Source: Veillonella sp. R32 (GTDB lineage: Bacteria; Bacillota; Negativicutes; Veillonellales; Veillonellaceae). From it: 64,000 nt of DNA. The notes under the pieces are model-generated. The model was not told where the DNA came from and made no database searches. It worked only from the letters and a program-made list of their open reading frames with translations. Positions 34,393-43,301 of this stretch are shown piece after piece. Every line of letters begins with the position of its first letter. Positions within the stretch are counted from its first letter, which is position 1. Position numbers and translations under genes: made by a program. The stretch spans positions 1 through 64,000 of the forward strand of contig NZ_NMZQ01000011.1 of assembly GCF_010093125.1 (NCBI RefSeq), read 5' to 3'.

Positions 34393-35130
34393 TTATTGTG
34401 AGAACAAATTACCCTTTACGCCTTTACCCTTTTCCCTTTTCCCTTTTCCAATATCTTCATTCCTAGTTTCACCAGAACAATACTTAAGTAATGCATCCAA
34501 TCGGATAATCGAAATACACTTACGCGATGTATCAATAATCCCTTCCGAACGGAGCCGGCCAAGATGACGTGTCACATTAACTCGACTCATGCCTAGCAGT
34601 TCAGCCAATTCTTCTTGTGCTAATTCCAACGTAGCTACACTCGCTTGTTGCTTCGCACTATGTAACAACCAAAGCACATTACACACTTTGACAAAGCCTG
34701 AATTATATTCTTGATGAGCCGTTTCAAATAACAGTAAATTGACATACCGCGCATACCAAGCCACCATATTACGATATAGCTTAGGTTGCTGTTCTACTAA
34801 GCGCTTAATATCCGCCCACCTGAAACGCCAAGTTTTCATAGGCGTCATTGCTTCCGTTACTAAAGACTGTTCTAACTTAAAATCTAATTCGTGAAACACG
34901 GGAAATATCGTACCTACTCCATGATATGATATAATTTTACGCCGTCCCGTTTCATGTACGAGATAAGACCGTGCTATTCCCGACATAATGTAGTGAATAT
35001 ATTCTAAAGGCTCTGCAGGAGACCACAAAAAATCCCCTACCGCTAACATCATTTCAGTATAAGGTTCTGTCTCTATTAACGATTTCATATCACTAAAATC
35101 ATCAGTAAAAATATAACGTGGAATCAACAT
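34393..35130 (-). CDS. Crp/Fnr-family transcriptional regulator
   Basis: 245 residues: cNMP-binding-like domain (about 25-130, with a degenerate VGDFLWSPAEPLEYIHYIMSGIARSY core) and helix-turn-helix ELAQEELAELLGMSRVNVTRHLGRLRSEG (about 172-200). No cluster cysteines in the N-terminal part. The C-terminal 15 residues (IGKGKREKGKGVKGN) are encoded by a purine-only run of AAAAGGG units and look like a slippage-grown tail. Divergent from the arginase-family gene, 74 nt apart, so probably its regulator. Confidence 0.85.
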   Translation of the reverse strand: MLIPRYIFTDDFSDMKSLIETEPYTEMMLAVGDFLWSPAEPLEYIHYIMSGIARSYLVHETGRRKIISYHGVGTIFPVFHELDFKLEQSLVTEAMTPMKTWRFRWADIKRLVEQQPKLYRNMVAWYARYVNLLLFETAHQEYNSGFVKVCNVLWLLHSAKQQASVATLELAQEELAELLGMSRVNVTRHLGRLRSEGIIDTSRKCISIIRLDALLKYCSGETRNEDIGKGKREKGKGVKGNLFSQ

Positions 35131-35204
35131 AGGCCCTCACAACTAACTTTTAACAGCTTATCTTATTTTCATTATAACATAGCATACTAAAGGAGATACT
35201 AACC

Positions 35205-36107
35205 ATGACACAAGCAATTCTAAAACAAAGCAAAACATTACAACTTATTTATCCACAGTGGCAAGGTGGCGCTAATCCCAATTATCAAATAGGTGCCCAA
35301 GTATTAGCTTCACTTTTACCCTTACCTCATAATGGGGAATCCGTTACCGTTCCCATTATGAATGAAGCCCAAACAGCCAACAGCTATAAAAAACAACTCT
35401 CTAAAGACCTTTACGGTCAAGACGTTTTGCTCTCTCAACAACAAGCAGCACGAGCTATCCTAGAAGTAAAACAGCCCCATAAAATCATCACGATTGGGGG
35501 CGATTGTTCTATCTCACAAATTCCTTTTGACTACCTACACGGACAATATCCTGAAAATACAGCCATCTTATGGTTAGATGCTCATCCAGATATTATGACT
35601 CCTAAAGAATTTGATCATGAGCATGCTATGGTACTAGGCAACCTACTAGGCTACGGAGCTTCTAGCTTTGCTAATACCGTTGCCCATCCATTTAAACCGC
35701 AACAAATTTTGTATGTTGGTTTAATCGAAAAAGGCCTCTGGGACTTCGAGAAAGAATTTCTCCAAACCCATAATATTTCCTACCTTACACCACAACAATT
35801 AACCACCAGTAAGCCCCTATTACAATGGCTAAGTGCTAATAACATTGAACAGTTAATAGTCCATCTAGACTTAGACGTGTTAAATCCTAGAGATTTCCGG
35901 AGCTTACTTTGTAATAAACCTCATCAAGGACCCGTAGACTACGCAGTTGGTGAAATGAACCTAGCCCAAGTTGTCCAACTCCTCTTGGATGCTAGTACTA
36001 TCGCAAACTTAGTAGGTCTATCCATTGCCGAATACTTGCCGTGGGACATTATAAACCTACGCAATGAATTAAGTAAATTATCTATTTTTAGAGGCGAAAA
36101 AAAATAA
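35205..36107 (+). CDS. Arginase/agmatinase-family protein with GGDC motif
   Basis: 300 residues of the ureohydrolase fold. Metal motifs: GGDCS (near 98), DAHPD (near 125) and DLDVLNP (near 223). The first motif is normally GGDHS, with His as a manganese ligand; here it is Cys, a variant I recall in other arginase-like subfamilies. The substrate may therefore not be arginine. Start has AAAGGAGA. Divergent from the Crp/Fnr gene, convergent with the autotransporter. The exact reaction is uncertain. Confidence 0.8.
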   Translation: MTQAILKQSKTLQLIYPQWQGGANPNYQIGAQVLASLLPLPHNGESVTVPIMNEAQTANSYKKQLSKDLYGQDVLLSQQQAARAILEVKQPHKIITIGGDCSISQIPFDYLHGQYPENTAILWLDAHPDIMTPKEFDHEHAMVLGNLLGYGASSFANTVAHPFKPQQILYVGLIEKGLWDFEKEFLQTHNISYLTPQQLTTSKPLLQWLSANNIEQLIVHLDLDVLNPRDFRSLLCNKPHQGPVDYAVGEMNLAQVVQLLLDASTIANLVGLSIAEYLPWDIINLRNELSKLSIFRGEKK

Positions 36108-36108
36108 A

Positions 36109-36182
36109 AAATAAAAGGTTGGCCCGCTCGTGTTCCGAGTTCTTACGAACAAAGTCACACTCCACGGGCCAACCTTTTATTT
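36109..36182. terminator. Bidirectional terminator with GTTCTTACGAAC loop
   Basis: Eighteen-bp perfect stem (36109-36126 with 36165-36182) containing GGTTGGCCCG and its complement. The 38-nt loop holds GAGTTCTTACGAAC (36137-36150). Sits between convergent genes. Confidence 0.88.
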
Positions 36183-36222
36183 CTTATAAGCAAAACTGAA
36201 ATTTAGTACGATAACTTTTTAT

Positions 36223-39200
36223 TTAAAACTTAACATTAACTCCACCACGGAAGCGATTAGACTTAACGCTACTACCTTTTTGATATTCATAGCCTACGCT
36301 ATATGTTACATCACCTTTAGTTGCTTCTACGCCTAATTTACCAATAAAGCTACCACGATCAGTTAAATCATATGTAAAACCATTAGTTACATCACCAAAG
36401 CTTACCATTTGATCTACACTTCGTCCAGAGTTCCAAATATAGCCTAATTCTGCAACTGGCAAAATATTCCAATTACCATGCTTATAATTAGCACTGTATT
36501 TAATACCTAATGGAACTAAGAGCATATTTTTATTGGATTGATCATAGCTAAAACCATAATTAGTTATGTAATCATCTGTTTGTAAGTGTAAATAACGTGC
36601 TCCTACATATGGCACCAATGTTGCATTTTCACCTTGCGCAATGCGCTTTTCGGCACGTACACCAATACTAAATGCCTTTGTATCCGGCGAGCCTTCAACA
36701 CGTTTACCACTATTATACTGGGTTACATCATTATTACCACTTAAATAAGAAATGTCTCCAATTAAAGCATATGTTTCTTTCTCAATGCCACCATAAACAC
36801 TTAAGCCATAGAACTTAGAATCAGTGCTTGTAGATGTTGCCAACGTACGTCCATCTATATCACCCTTAGCATATGTAAAAGCCGCCCCTAATGTTTTACC
36901 GGCTTTATGATAAAAATCAGCACCAACTACTACGCCATTTAATTTATTATCGTAATCAGCATCCATACCACCACTGGTTAAATCAGAAACAGAGTCTTTA
37001 GTGTGAATTAACTGTGCCCAAACATCTTTATCATGTGTTAAATTATTAGCTAAAGACATATGATTAGTGATTGCATCATGAGTAATTCCAGATACAGAAT
37101 ATGTAGCATGAGTAGCCCCACTAAGAGCTGTTAAATTTCCTAAACTATTAAATGCATCTATCTGTTTTGCTTCGGTTATATTGACTTTATCGTCAGCAAT
37201 AGCACTAACAAGTTCATAAGCCCGTGTATCTTTATCAGCTAAGAAAGCTCCATCGATTACATCACCAATTACAAGCTTATTTCCATATACATCCTTAACT
37301 GAATTAGATTCTGCTACAACATCTAAAGTTGTAGCATCATCAGCCAACACACCTGTAAGTTTAATTAAACGTTTATTAGTCAAAATATTAGCTGAATCTA
37401 ACCAGCCTGCTTCATCAACATCAGAAATAGCCGTTTTTCCATCATTTATCAAAATATGATATGTTTTCCCAGCCACAGCATCATCTACATATAACTTAGC
37501 CGAATCGCCAATGGCTACTTTCTGAACACCACTTAACGCAGCTTTTGCCTCAGTGGCGCTGCCATCCACCATTGTTATAGAATGATCCGCCACATTGAAG
37601 GTTCCTGCCACTAATGAAGATGCCGCTTTTACCAAATCAGCATCTTGCATAGCACCATCAACCAATATAGCACCATCACTACCTAATGACTGATTTCCTT
37701 TAATATAAAGTGCGGCTGTTATATCATCTTCACCAAATGTTAACCCTGTTTTTTGGAACATTGACTTAGCATCATTACTATCACCAATTGTAGCATATGT
37801 ATTCTGACCAACAAGTAATTTACCATCAATTACGTTTTCATTAGCATCAGCTTTAGCAAAATCTACCGAAACTTCATTAGCAGCTGCCGACCAAGTAGGA
37901 TCTAAAATTAAACTACCACCATTTAAAGAAACATTAGTAAATTTTGCAATAGCATTCTGTTCTTTAGAACCTACTGTAAATTGAGAATCCTCATCAGTCA
38001 ATGTCAAATTACCAATTGCCTTCCCAATCAAAGTAGACTGATTGCCTTTTACGCTAATATCACTATTAAGTTGTCCGCCCAATACTTCTATACTACCATT
38101 ATTTAAAACAACCCCTTCAGAAACTGTTACGTCACTACCAATTTCCAAAACACTGTCATTATTAACTTGAACTTGACCAGTTAAAGTAATTTTAGTATCT
38201 TCATCTGCACTGTTATTACCTAGAAGTAATTCAGCCGGACTATTATTAATATCCTCTAACCCAACAATTACTTTTATATTTTTATCGGCTTTCCCATCAA
38301 CTAAAACAACTTCGCCACCATCTTTACCACCAAGCATCAAGCTTTCTGCACCAGCAATAACAATGCCTTTAGAGTTTGCTGCTAAATTAACTGCAGCAGC
38401 CGAAAAACCTGCTTTATTATTGCTAGATTCAGTGGCACTAATACCATCAGCATTAATTAATCCTAAATCTATATTCCCTGAAATAACTAAATTAGGATTA
38501 CCATCAATTTCTATGGTAGCATTATCATAATTTACAATTAAATTATTATTTTGCTGCTCTTTAACTTTAGATAGCGTTAATCCCTTGTCTATTAAATTTC
38601 CACTAAAAGCAAGTTTTGTATAAGAATAGTCACTATTATGAATAGCCTCTAGTGCTTTGTCTGCATAAGCTAATGAATATTTATCTGTTAGCAACTCAAT
38701 TGTTCCTGATAAGATATCCACTTTTTCTCTTACATTACTCTTAACATCAATAGGAAAAACCTTATCTCCATTAACAGTAATTGTAGTATCATCAGCATTA
38801 TTACCAAATAATTGAGTTGCTGTAGTAATTAAAGTCCCCTTATCACCTAATTGTAGCTTACCTTTACCAATAATATTTTTATCAAAATCAGCTACATGAA
38901 CCTTAGCTCCACCTTCAATCCAAACTGTAGTATCCTCATTCTTTAGATTATAAGTACCAGTATAATTTCCGCCAGTAAAGGCAATATCTGTACCTTCAAA
39001 TACTAATTTATCACTAAGAGTTAAATCACTTTCTAAATTAATATCTCCAGCCCCTAATAATCGGCCCTCTAAAGATTCGACATTAGCTAATTCAATAAGG
39101 CCACCATCCTTAGCTTCAAGGTCCCCCTTAATAGATTTTACACCATCAATAATAACTATACCTTTATCATAAGTTACTATTTTCCCATTGAAATTATTTA

Positions 39201-40539
39201 AACTATTAAGATTTAATCTTGCGGATCCATAATATTCAGGCTTATCTGTACTATCGTCACCATCACTGTCTAAATCATAGTTAACAGCAACTGTTGCATT
39301 TAAAGAATATTTATTTTGACCATCTACCGTTAACGAACTTTCACCTATCCCTTGATTTTCATAATACTTATTATTAAAAATCTCTAATGTATGTAACTCA
39401 TCAGCTTTAAGCGATAAATCTTTATATAAATTTATAGTAGATTTTTTTGCACCAAATGGCATAGTAATAGATTTAATAGTTCCATCATAATAATTTACAA
39501 CTACATTATCTATTAAATTTTTATTTACACTACTATACGCTCCACCACTAGTTTCTGTATCTCCACCAAGTCGTAAATAATTAATAACTCCACCATAAAT
39601 ATTAATTGTACTATTCTCTATATGTGACTGAGTCTCTACGCCAATCACATCTTTAATATTCCTAAACGAATCCTCAATATCTACAGAGTTTGCCAAGTTA
39701 TTTTTATCTGGAACTGTTAAAGGTCCAGCAATTGCATAGCCACCTGCTATAATATTAAAATTTTCACCTGACTTAACTGTAATTGTAGACTCTAATACCT
39801 CAGAATGCCCACCTGCTTGTGCAAAACCACCTCCGTATACTTCGGTAAATTCTTTAAATCCTTCAGGATTATCAATGACAATATTGACTTTGTCAACAGT
39901 AGCAAATGTGTTGCCCCCAATTGCCGCGCCACCGCCAAAAATAAGATTAGTATTATAACTATAGTTATCATTAGCCTCCTCAGCTTCTGGTGTTACAAAA
40001 ATATCTTTAAATTCTCCACCAGTAAGAGTTAAATTAGTAGTAGTGTCAGCAACATCTAATTTACCGGTAGCAACATATTCACCAGTTCGCTGTGCTACAG
40101 AGCCAGCGAATATAGGCGCTGTAAATTCACCACCGCTAATGCTTAGTATTACATCTTCCGTATCAGATTGACCAAAACCAGTAAATTTATCATTAGCTAT
40201 TAAATAATGGCCCCCAATAATCGAGCGACTTAATTCAACATTTGAATTTGATTCTTTATTTGTCAATGCGCCACCTGAAATGGCAACCGTAGGATTTTCT
40301 GGAGTTTTAACCCACTGCTTTTCATTGCCTGTTAAATTAAGCTTTTCGCCTCCTACTACCCCATAATAGGTTCCACTAGAAATAGTTGTAACTTTATCTA
40401 CTGCATCAGCTGCTAGTACTGGTTGCCCAATACTAAAGTAAACGCCCCCCGTTAAACTTACAGCCATTAAAGCCAACATTACCTTCTTTTTTAATTGTAA
40501 ATGCTTCTTACTAGCTTTTGATTTAAACACAGTACACAT
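36223..40539 (-). CDS. Type Va autotransporter, large outer-membrane/surface protein
   Basis: 1438 residues. N-terminal signal with an extended basic region (KSKASKKHLQLKKKVMLALMAVSLTGGVYF...VLA, cleavage near 44). The passenger (about 45-1165) is rich in Asn, Asp, Thr and short GG/LTGG-NL repeats, as expected of a right-handed beta-helix. The C-terminal autotransporter barrel is about 1170-1438 (WAQL, GVVVGADFYHKAGKTLGAAFTYAKGD, ending GGVNVKF with terminal Phe). The ATG at 40539 directly abuts GAGAGG; a GTG three codons downstream has better spacing and may be the real start. Probably an adhesin; ligand unknown. Confidence 0.93.
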   Translation of the reverse strand: MCTVFKSKASKKHLQLKKKVMLALMAVSLTGGVYFSIGQPVLAADAVDKVTTISSGTYYGVVGGEKLNLTGNEKQWVKTPENPTVAISGGALTNKESNSNVELSRSIIGGHYLIANDKFTGFGQSDTEDVILSISGGEFTAPIFAGSVAQRTGEYVATGKLDVADTTTNLTLTGGEFKDIFVTPEAEEANDNYSYNTNLIFGGGAAIGGNTFATVDKVNIVIDNPEGFKEFTEVYGGGFAQAGGHSEVLESTITVKSGENFNIIAGGYAIAGPLTVPDKNNLANSVDIEDSFRNIKDVIGVETQSHIENSTINIYGGVINYLRLGGDTETSGGAYSSVNKNLIDNVVVNYYDGTIKSITMPFGAKKSTINLYKDLSLKADELHTLEIFNNKYYENQGIGESSLTVDGQNKYSLNATVAVNYDLDSDGDDSTDKPEYYGSARLNLNSLNNFNGKIVTYDKGIVIIDGVKSIKGDLEAKDGGLIELANVESLEGRLLGAGDINLESDLTLSDKLVFEGTDIAFTGGNYTGTYNLKNEDTTVWIEGGAKVHVADFDKNIIGKGKLQLGDKGTLITTATQLFGNNADDTTITVNGDKVFPIDVKSNVREKVDILSGTIELLTDKYSLAYADKALEAIHNSDYSYTKLAFSGNLIDKGLTLSKVKEQQNNNLIVNYDNATIEIDGNPNLVISGNIDLGLINADGISATESSNNKAGFSAAAVNLAANSKGIVIAGAESLMLGGKDGGEVVLVDGKADKNIKVIVGLEDINNSPAELLLGNNSADEDTKITLTGQVQVNNDSVLEIGSDVTVSEGVVLNNGSIEVLGGQLNSDISVKGNQSTLIGKAIGNLTLTDEDSQFTVGSKEQNAIAKFTNVSLNGGSLILDPTWSAAANEVSVDFAKADANENVIDGKLLVGQNTYATIGDSNDAKSMFQKTGLTFGEDDITAALYIKGNQSLGSDGAILVDGAMQDADLVKAASSLVAGTFNVADHSITMVDGSATEAKAALSGVQKVAIGDSAKLYVDDAVAGKTYHILINDGKTAISDVDEAGWLDSANILTNKRLIKLTGVLADDATTLDVVAESNSVKDVYGNKLVIGDVIDGAFLADKDTRAYELVSAIADDKVNITEAKQIDAFNSLGNLTALSGATHATYSVSGITHDAITNHMSLANNLTHDKDVWAQLIHTKDSVSDLTSGGMDADYDNKLNGVVVGADFYHKAGKTLGAAFTYAKGDIDGRTLATSTSTDSKFYGLSVYGGIEKETYALIGDISYLSGNNDVTQYNSGKRVEGSPDTKAFSIGVRAEKRIAQGENATLVPYVGARYLHLQTDDYITNYGFSYDQSNKNMLLVPLGIKYSANYKHGNWNILPVAELGYIWNSGRSVDQMVSFGDVTNGFTYDLTDRGSFIGKLGVEATKGDVTYSVGYEYQKGSSVKSNRFRGGVNVKF

Positions 40540-40550
40540 CCTCTCTTACT

Positions 40551-40582
40551 CATATAATGCCCTATACCAATTACATTATATG
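40551..40582. promoter_or_regulatory. Inverted repeat upstream of the autotransporter
   Basis: Perfect 9-bp arms CATATAATG (40551-40559) and CATTATATG (40574-40582), 14-nt spacer, directly upstream of the start. The right arm supplies a minus-strand TATAAT -10. Possible operator or 5' UTR hairpin. Confidence 0.45.
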
Positions 40583-40930
40583 AAGAAAAATAACCTTGAG
40601 TTCATTTTTAACTCATATAGTAATAGCATATCATATCATATCATTCATTATATATTCAATCTTCAGATATACTCATCACATATTCAAATAAGTATTTATA
40701 ATAGCGAATAGAATGCCACTTTTTCTATCATTAGCGAAATCGCTTTTACCAATAACCAACTTCTTCATTCAATTTTAGTATTTTTATTATAACTTTACTT
40801 AATTTTTACTATCTGTTAATTCTGCTGAATTAATAATACTAAGTAGATTACACTATCATTTACCCTTTTCCTCTTCCCCACAGTTAAGCGCCCCGTATCC
40901 AATGATAGACTCTGAGAGAAATAAGAAACA
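40583..40930. other. AT-rich non-coding spacer
   Basis: Most of a 461-nt gap upstream of the autotransporter. Strongly AT-rich, with runs of TATCATATCAT near 40630 and a GAGTT/AACTC inverted repeat near 40601-40617. No ORF of note. Confidence 0.4.
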
Positions 40931-40976
40931 CCCCCTTCAAGGGAATTGTTCGTAAGAACTCTGACCTTGAAGGGGG
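40931..40976 (-). terminator. Terminator downstream of the TcyP-like gene, GTTCGTAAGAAC loop
   Basis: Twelve-bp perfect stem CCCCCTTCAAGG/CCTTGAAGGGGG (40931-40942 with 40965-40976). The loop holds GTTCGTAAGAACTC (40948-40961), the complement of the motif in two other terminators. Confidence 0.82.
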
Positions 40977-41000
40977 TATTTGTTGTTTCACTATAAAAGT

Positions 41001-42362
41001 TTATTTATTGGATACTGGGCGATCAACTGTACTTTCATCATTGAACGCCTCTTTATCAAATGTACCCATAAGTTTATCTACTACAATCGCATTTGTCATA
41101 GAACCTCTTACATTAAGCATAGTACGGCCCATATCAACGATTGGGTCAATCGCTAATACTGGGGAAATCAAGCCATAGAAAGCCCCTAAACCGGTACCAG
41201 ATAAAGATACAGACGCTGCCATCGTAGCTGTACCAGGAATACCTGCAATCCCTAAGGATCCAAGCGCGATAACAATAACACTCATTACATACATCGTAAT
41301 ATCAAGCTGTACACCTGCCACATTAGCAATGTATACGATACATAAAGCAGGGAAGATACCTGCACAACCTTGCATACCAGCAGTAGTACCAAAGCTACCT
41401 ACTGTATTAGCGGTCGCCGCATTAACGCCTAAGCGTTTAGTCAATGTATCTACTGTCAATGGTAATACGCCCATACTAGAGCGAGATGTAAAGGCTAAGA
41501 ACAATGGAGCTCTTGCTTTACGGAAATACATAACTGGACTTACACCAAAGATAGTAAGCAAAATAGCTTGAACAATCAACATAATGATTACGCCCACGTA
41601 AATTAAGATGATAAATAAGCCCATATCGGCAATAGCTTGGAATCCTTTAGTAGCTAAAGTGCTAGCTAATAAGGCCATTACGCCATAAGGCATTAAGCCA
41701 ATAACGAAATCAGCTACCCAAGAAATGATTAAATGTAATTCGTTAAAGAATTTGGTAAACATTTCTAAATCGCTAGTTCCCGTTTGTTTAATTAAGCGAG
41801 CAATACCACCAATGATAACGCCAAATACTACAACGGCGATTACGCTTGTATTGGCCATAGCCGCTACTGGATTCTTAGGAATCAACGCACGAATCGTATC
41901 AACTACAGGCGTAACATCTTTCATTTTAGCTGGTGTGCCATTAGTTAAGGCACCCATGCCTTCACCAAGATGAGCTAAGGAGCCTAAAGTCAAACCAACG
42001 ATGGCGGCAATTGCTACCATAATAAGTGCTACCGCTGCTGTAGAAGTTACTAATTTCTTTAAATCAGCACCATGACTCATGTTTAAAATAACATGAATGA
42101 TGGAAATAAATACCAATGGAATAACGAGCATCAAAATTAAATCAATGAAACCGCCACCAATTAAGGAGAACCACTTTGTACTTTCCTTAATATATACGAC
42201 TTTCATAGGATCATCTGGGAATTGCGCAATAAATTGAACGGCAAAGCCCAATACGGCACCTAATAACGTACCAATGATAACAAGTGTACCAAAGGCTGTT
42301 TGACGACGTTGTAAGAAATAAATATAGCCTAACAAAATCGCAAACAAGATGAGAATGCCCAC
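41001..42362 (-). CDS. TcyP-like L-cystine/dicarboxylate symporter with interrupted 5' end
   Basis: 453-residue DAACS-family sodium or proton symporter. The C-terminal half has AFTSRSSMGVLPLTVDTLTKRLGV (near 308), QGCAGIFPALC (near 340) and DMGRTMLNVRGSMTNA (near 410), which match the TcyP/YdjN cystine subgroup better than GltP. This frame opens at GTG 42362, which has no ribosome binding site and would truncate the first membrane helix. In the same frame a GTG at 42413 with a perfect AGGAGG starts 13 codons that stop at TAA 42372-42374. The gene thus appears split by a nonsense codon or preceded by a leader peptide. Expression is uncertain. Confidence 0.85.
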   Translation of the reverse strand: MGILILFAILLGYIYFLQRRQTAFGTLVIIGTLLGAVLGFAVQFIAQFPDDPMKVVYIKESTKWFSLIGGGFIDLILMLVIPLVFISIIHVILNMSHGADLKKLVTSTAAVALIMVAIAAIVGLTLGSLAHLGEGMGALTNGTPAKMKDVTPVVDTIRALIPKNPVAAMANTSVIAVVVFGVIIGGIARLIKQTGTSDLEMFTKFFNELHLIISWVADFVIGLMPYGVMALLASTLATKGFQAIADMGLFIILIYVGVIIMLIVQAILLTIFGVSPVMYFRKARAPLFLAFTSRSSMGVLPLTVDTLTKRLGVNAATANTVGSFGTTAGMQGCAGIFPALCIVYIANVAGVQLDITMYVMSVIVIALGSLGIAGIPGTATMAASVSLSGTGLGAFYGLISPVLAIDPIVDMGRTMLNVRGSMTNAIVVDKLMGTFDKEAFNDESTVDRPVSNK

Positions 42363-42371
42363 CGTAACGGG

Positions 42372-42413
42372 TTAACTAATCATCAGAAACTGTTGGAAAA
42401 ATGGAATATCCAC
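42372..42413 (-). other. Thirteen-codon ORF in frame upstream of the TcyP-like gene
   Basis: GTG at 42413, AGGAGG seven nt upstream, encoding MDIPFFQQFLMIS and ending in TAA nine nt before the GTG of the main frame, all in one frame. It looks like the true N-terminus cut off by a stop (for example TTA to TAA), or a leader peptide with reinitiation. Confidence 0.7.
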
Positions 42414-42505
42414 TTTATTTCCTCCTAACTTATTCAATTGTGAATGTGACGTTGCTATTATATCATAAGAATTTTCAAATTCCTACTGTTTTAATAGAAA
42501 ATTTC

Positions 42506-42552
42506 AAAAAAAGCCGGCGACAAATGACACAATCTGTGCGTTTGCCGCCGGT
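42506..42552 (-). terminator. Terminator of lutABC
   Basis: GC-rich hairpin CCGGCG-ACAAA with TTTGC-CGCCGG (about 42514-42552), followed on the minus strand by seven T. Lies 26 nt past lutC. Confidence 0.88.
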
Positions 42553-42578
42553 AGTATTAGCTTACTAGAACAGCCCTC

Positions 42579-43289
42579 TTAGTCAACCAAAATAAAGGTT
42601 ACATTAATTGGACCATGAACCCCTACTACACGAACCAATTCAATGTCCGCTGTATTAGAAGGTCCTGAAATGTGTACCACATTGGAAGGGAAACCTTCTG
42701 GGTTATCTTGATATACTTTTTTCAAAGCTGCCATAGATTGTGTCATACGAGGTACAATCGTATTAGTGTGAATAACGGCAATATGGCAAAGTGGCAATAA
42801 ACCTACAGAACGACCACTTGTTTGATCACTTGGTTGAATAACGGTTGCTGTTTCAGCAATACCAAGGATTGGGAACGTAATACCGATTTCAGCCACTTTA
42901 GCTTCATCAATATTAGCTTGACGCCCTTTAGCACCATCCCATTCGAAGAAAGTTGCTTTACTGCTATCTACCTTAGCAAAGGCTTCTTCTAATTGGTAAT
43001 GTTTCGATTCTTCGCAAGAAGGGTAAATAACTTTACCGCCCCCACGTTCTTCGATTTCTTTTAAAATTGTTTCTACCACATGTGCTTCATCAGTAGTTAC
43101 ATATTTAGTACCTACTTTTTCACATTCGGCTTTAAACATATCCACCACTTGCTCATGGGAAAGGTCGGAATACATAGTTTCCTGAGGTCCTTTTTCATAA
43201 GGGTAAGGAGCTACAAATGTAGGAATCTCTTTACGACCCAACGCATGAGAAACACGGCTTAAAAATGTTTTACGATTTACATCATCCAT
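42579..43289 (-). CDS. lutC: Lactate utilisation protein C (LUD domain)
   Basis: 236 residues, LUD-domain subunit of the LutABC iron-sulfur lactate oxidase complex. N-terminal FLSRVSHALGR is typical of LutC; the LUD core has GITFPILGIAETATVIQPSD (near 146-165) and HIAVIHTNTIVPRM (near 178). Last gene of lutA-lutB-lutC, 12 nt after lutB. L-lactate oxidation to pyruvate is the central energy pathway in lactate-using Veillonella-type organisms. Confidence 0.92.
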   Translation of the reverse strand: MDDVNRKTFLSRVSHALGRKEIPTFVAPYPYEKGPQETMYSDLSHEQVVDMFKAECEKVGTKYVTTDEAHVVETILKEIEERGGGKVIYPSCEESKHYQLEEAFAKVDSSKATFFEWDGAKGRQANIDEAKVAEIGITFPILGIAETATVIQPSDQTSGRSVGLLPLCHIAVIHTNTIVPRMTQSMAALKKVYQDNPEGFPSNVVHISGPSNTADIELVRVVGVHGPINVTFILVD

Positions 43290-43301
43290 TGTCCTATCTC
43301 C

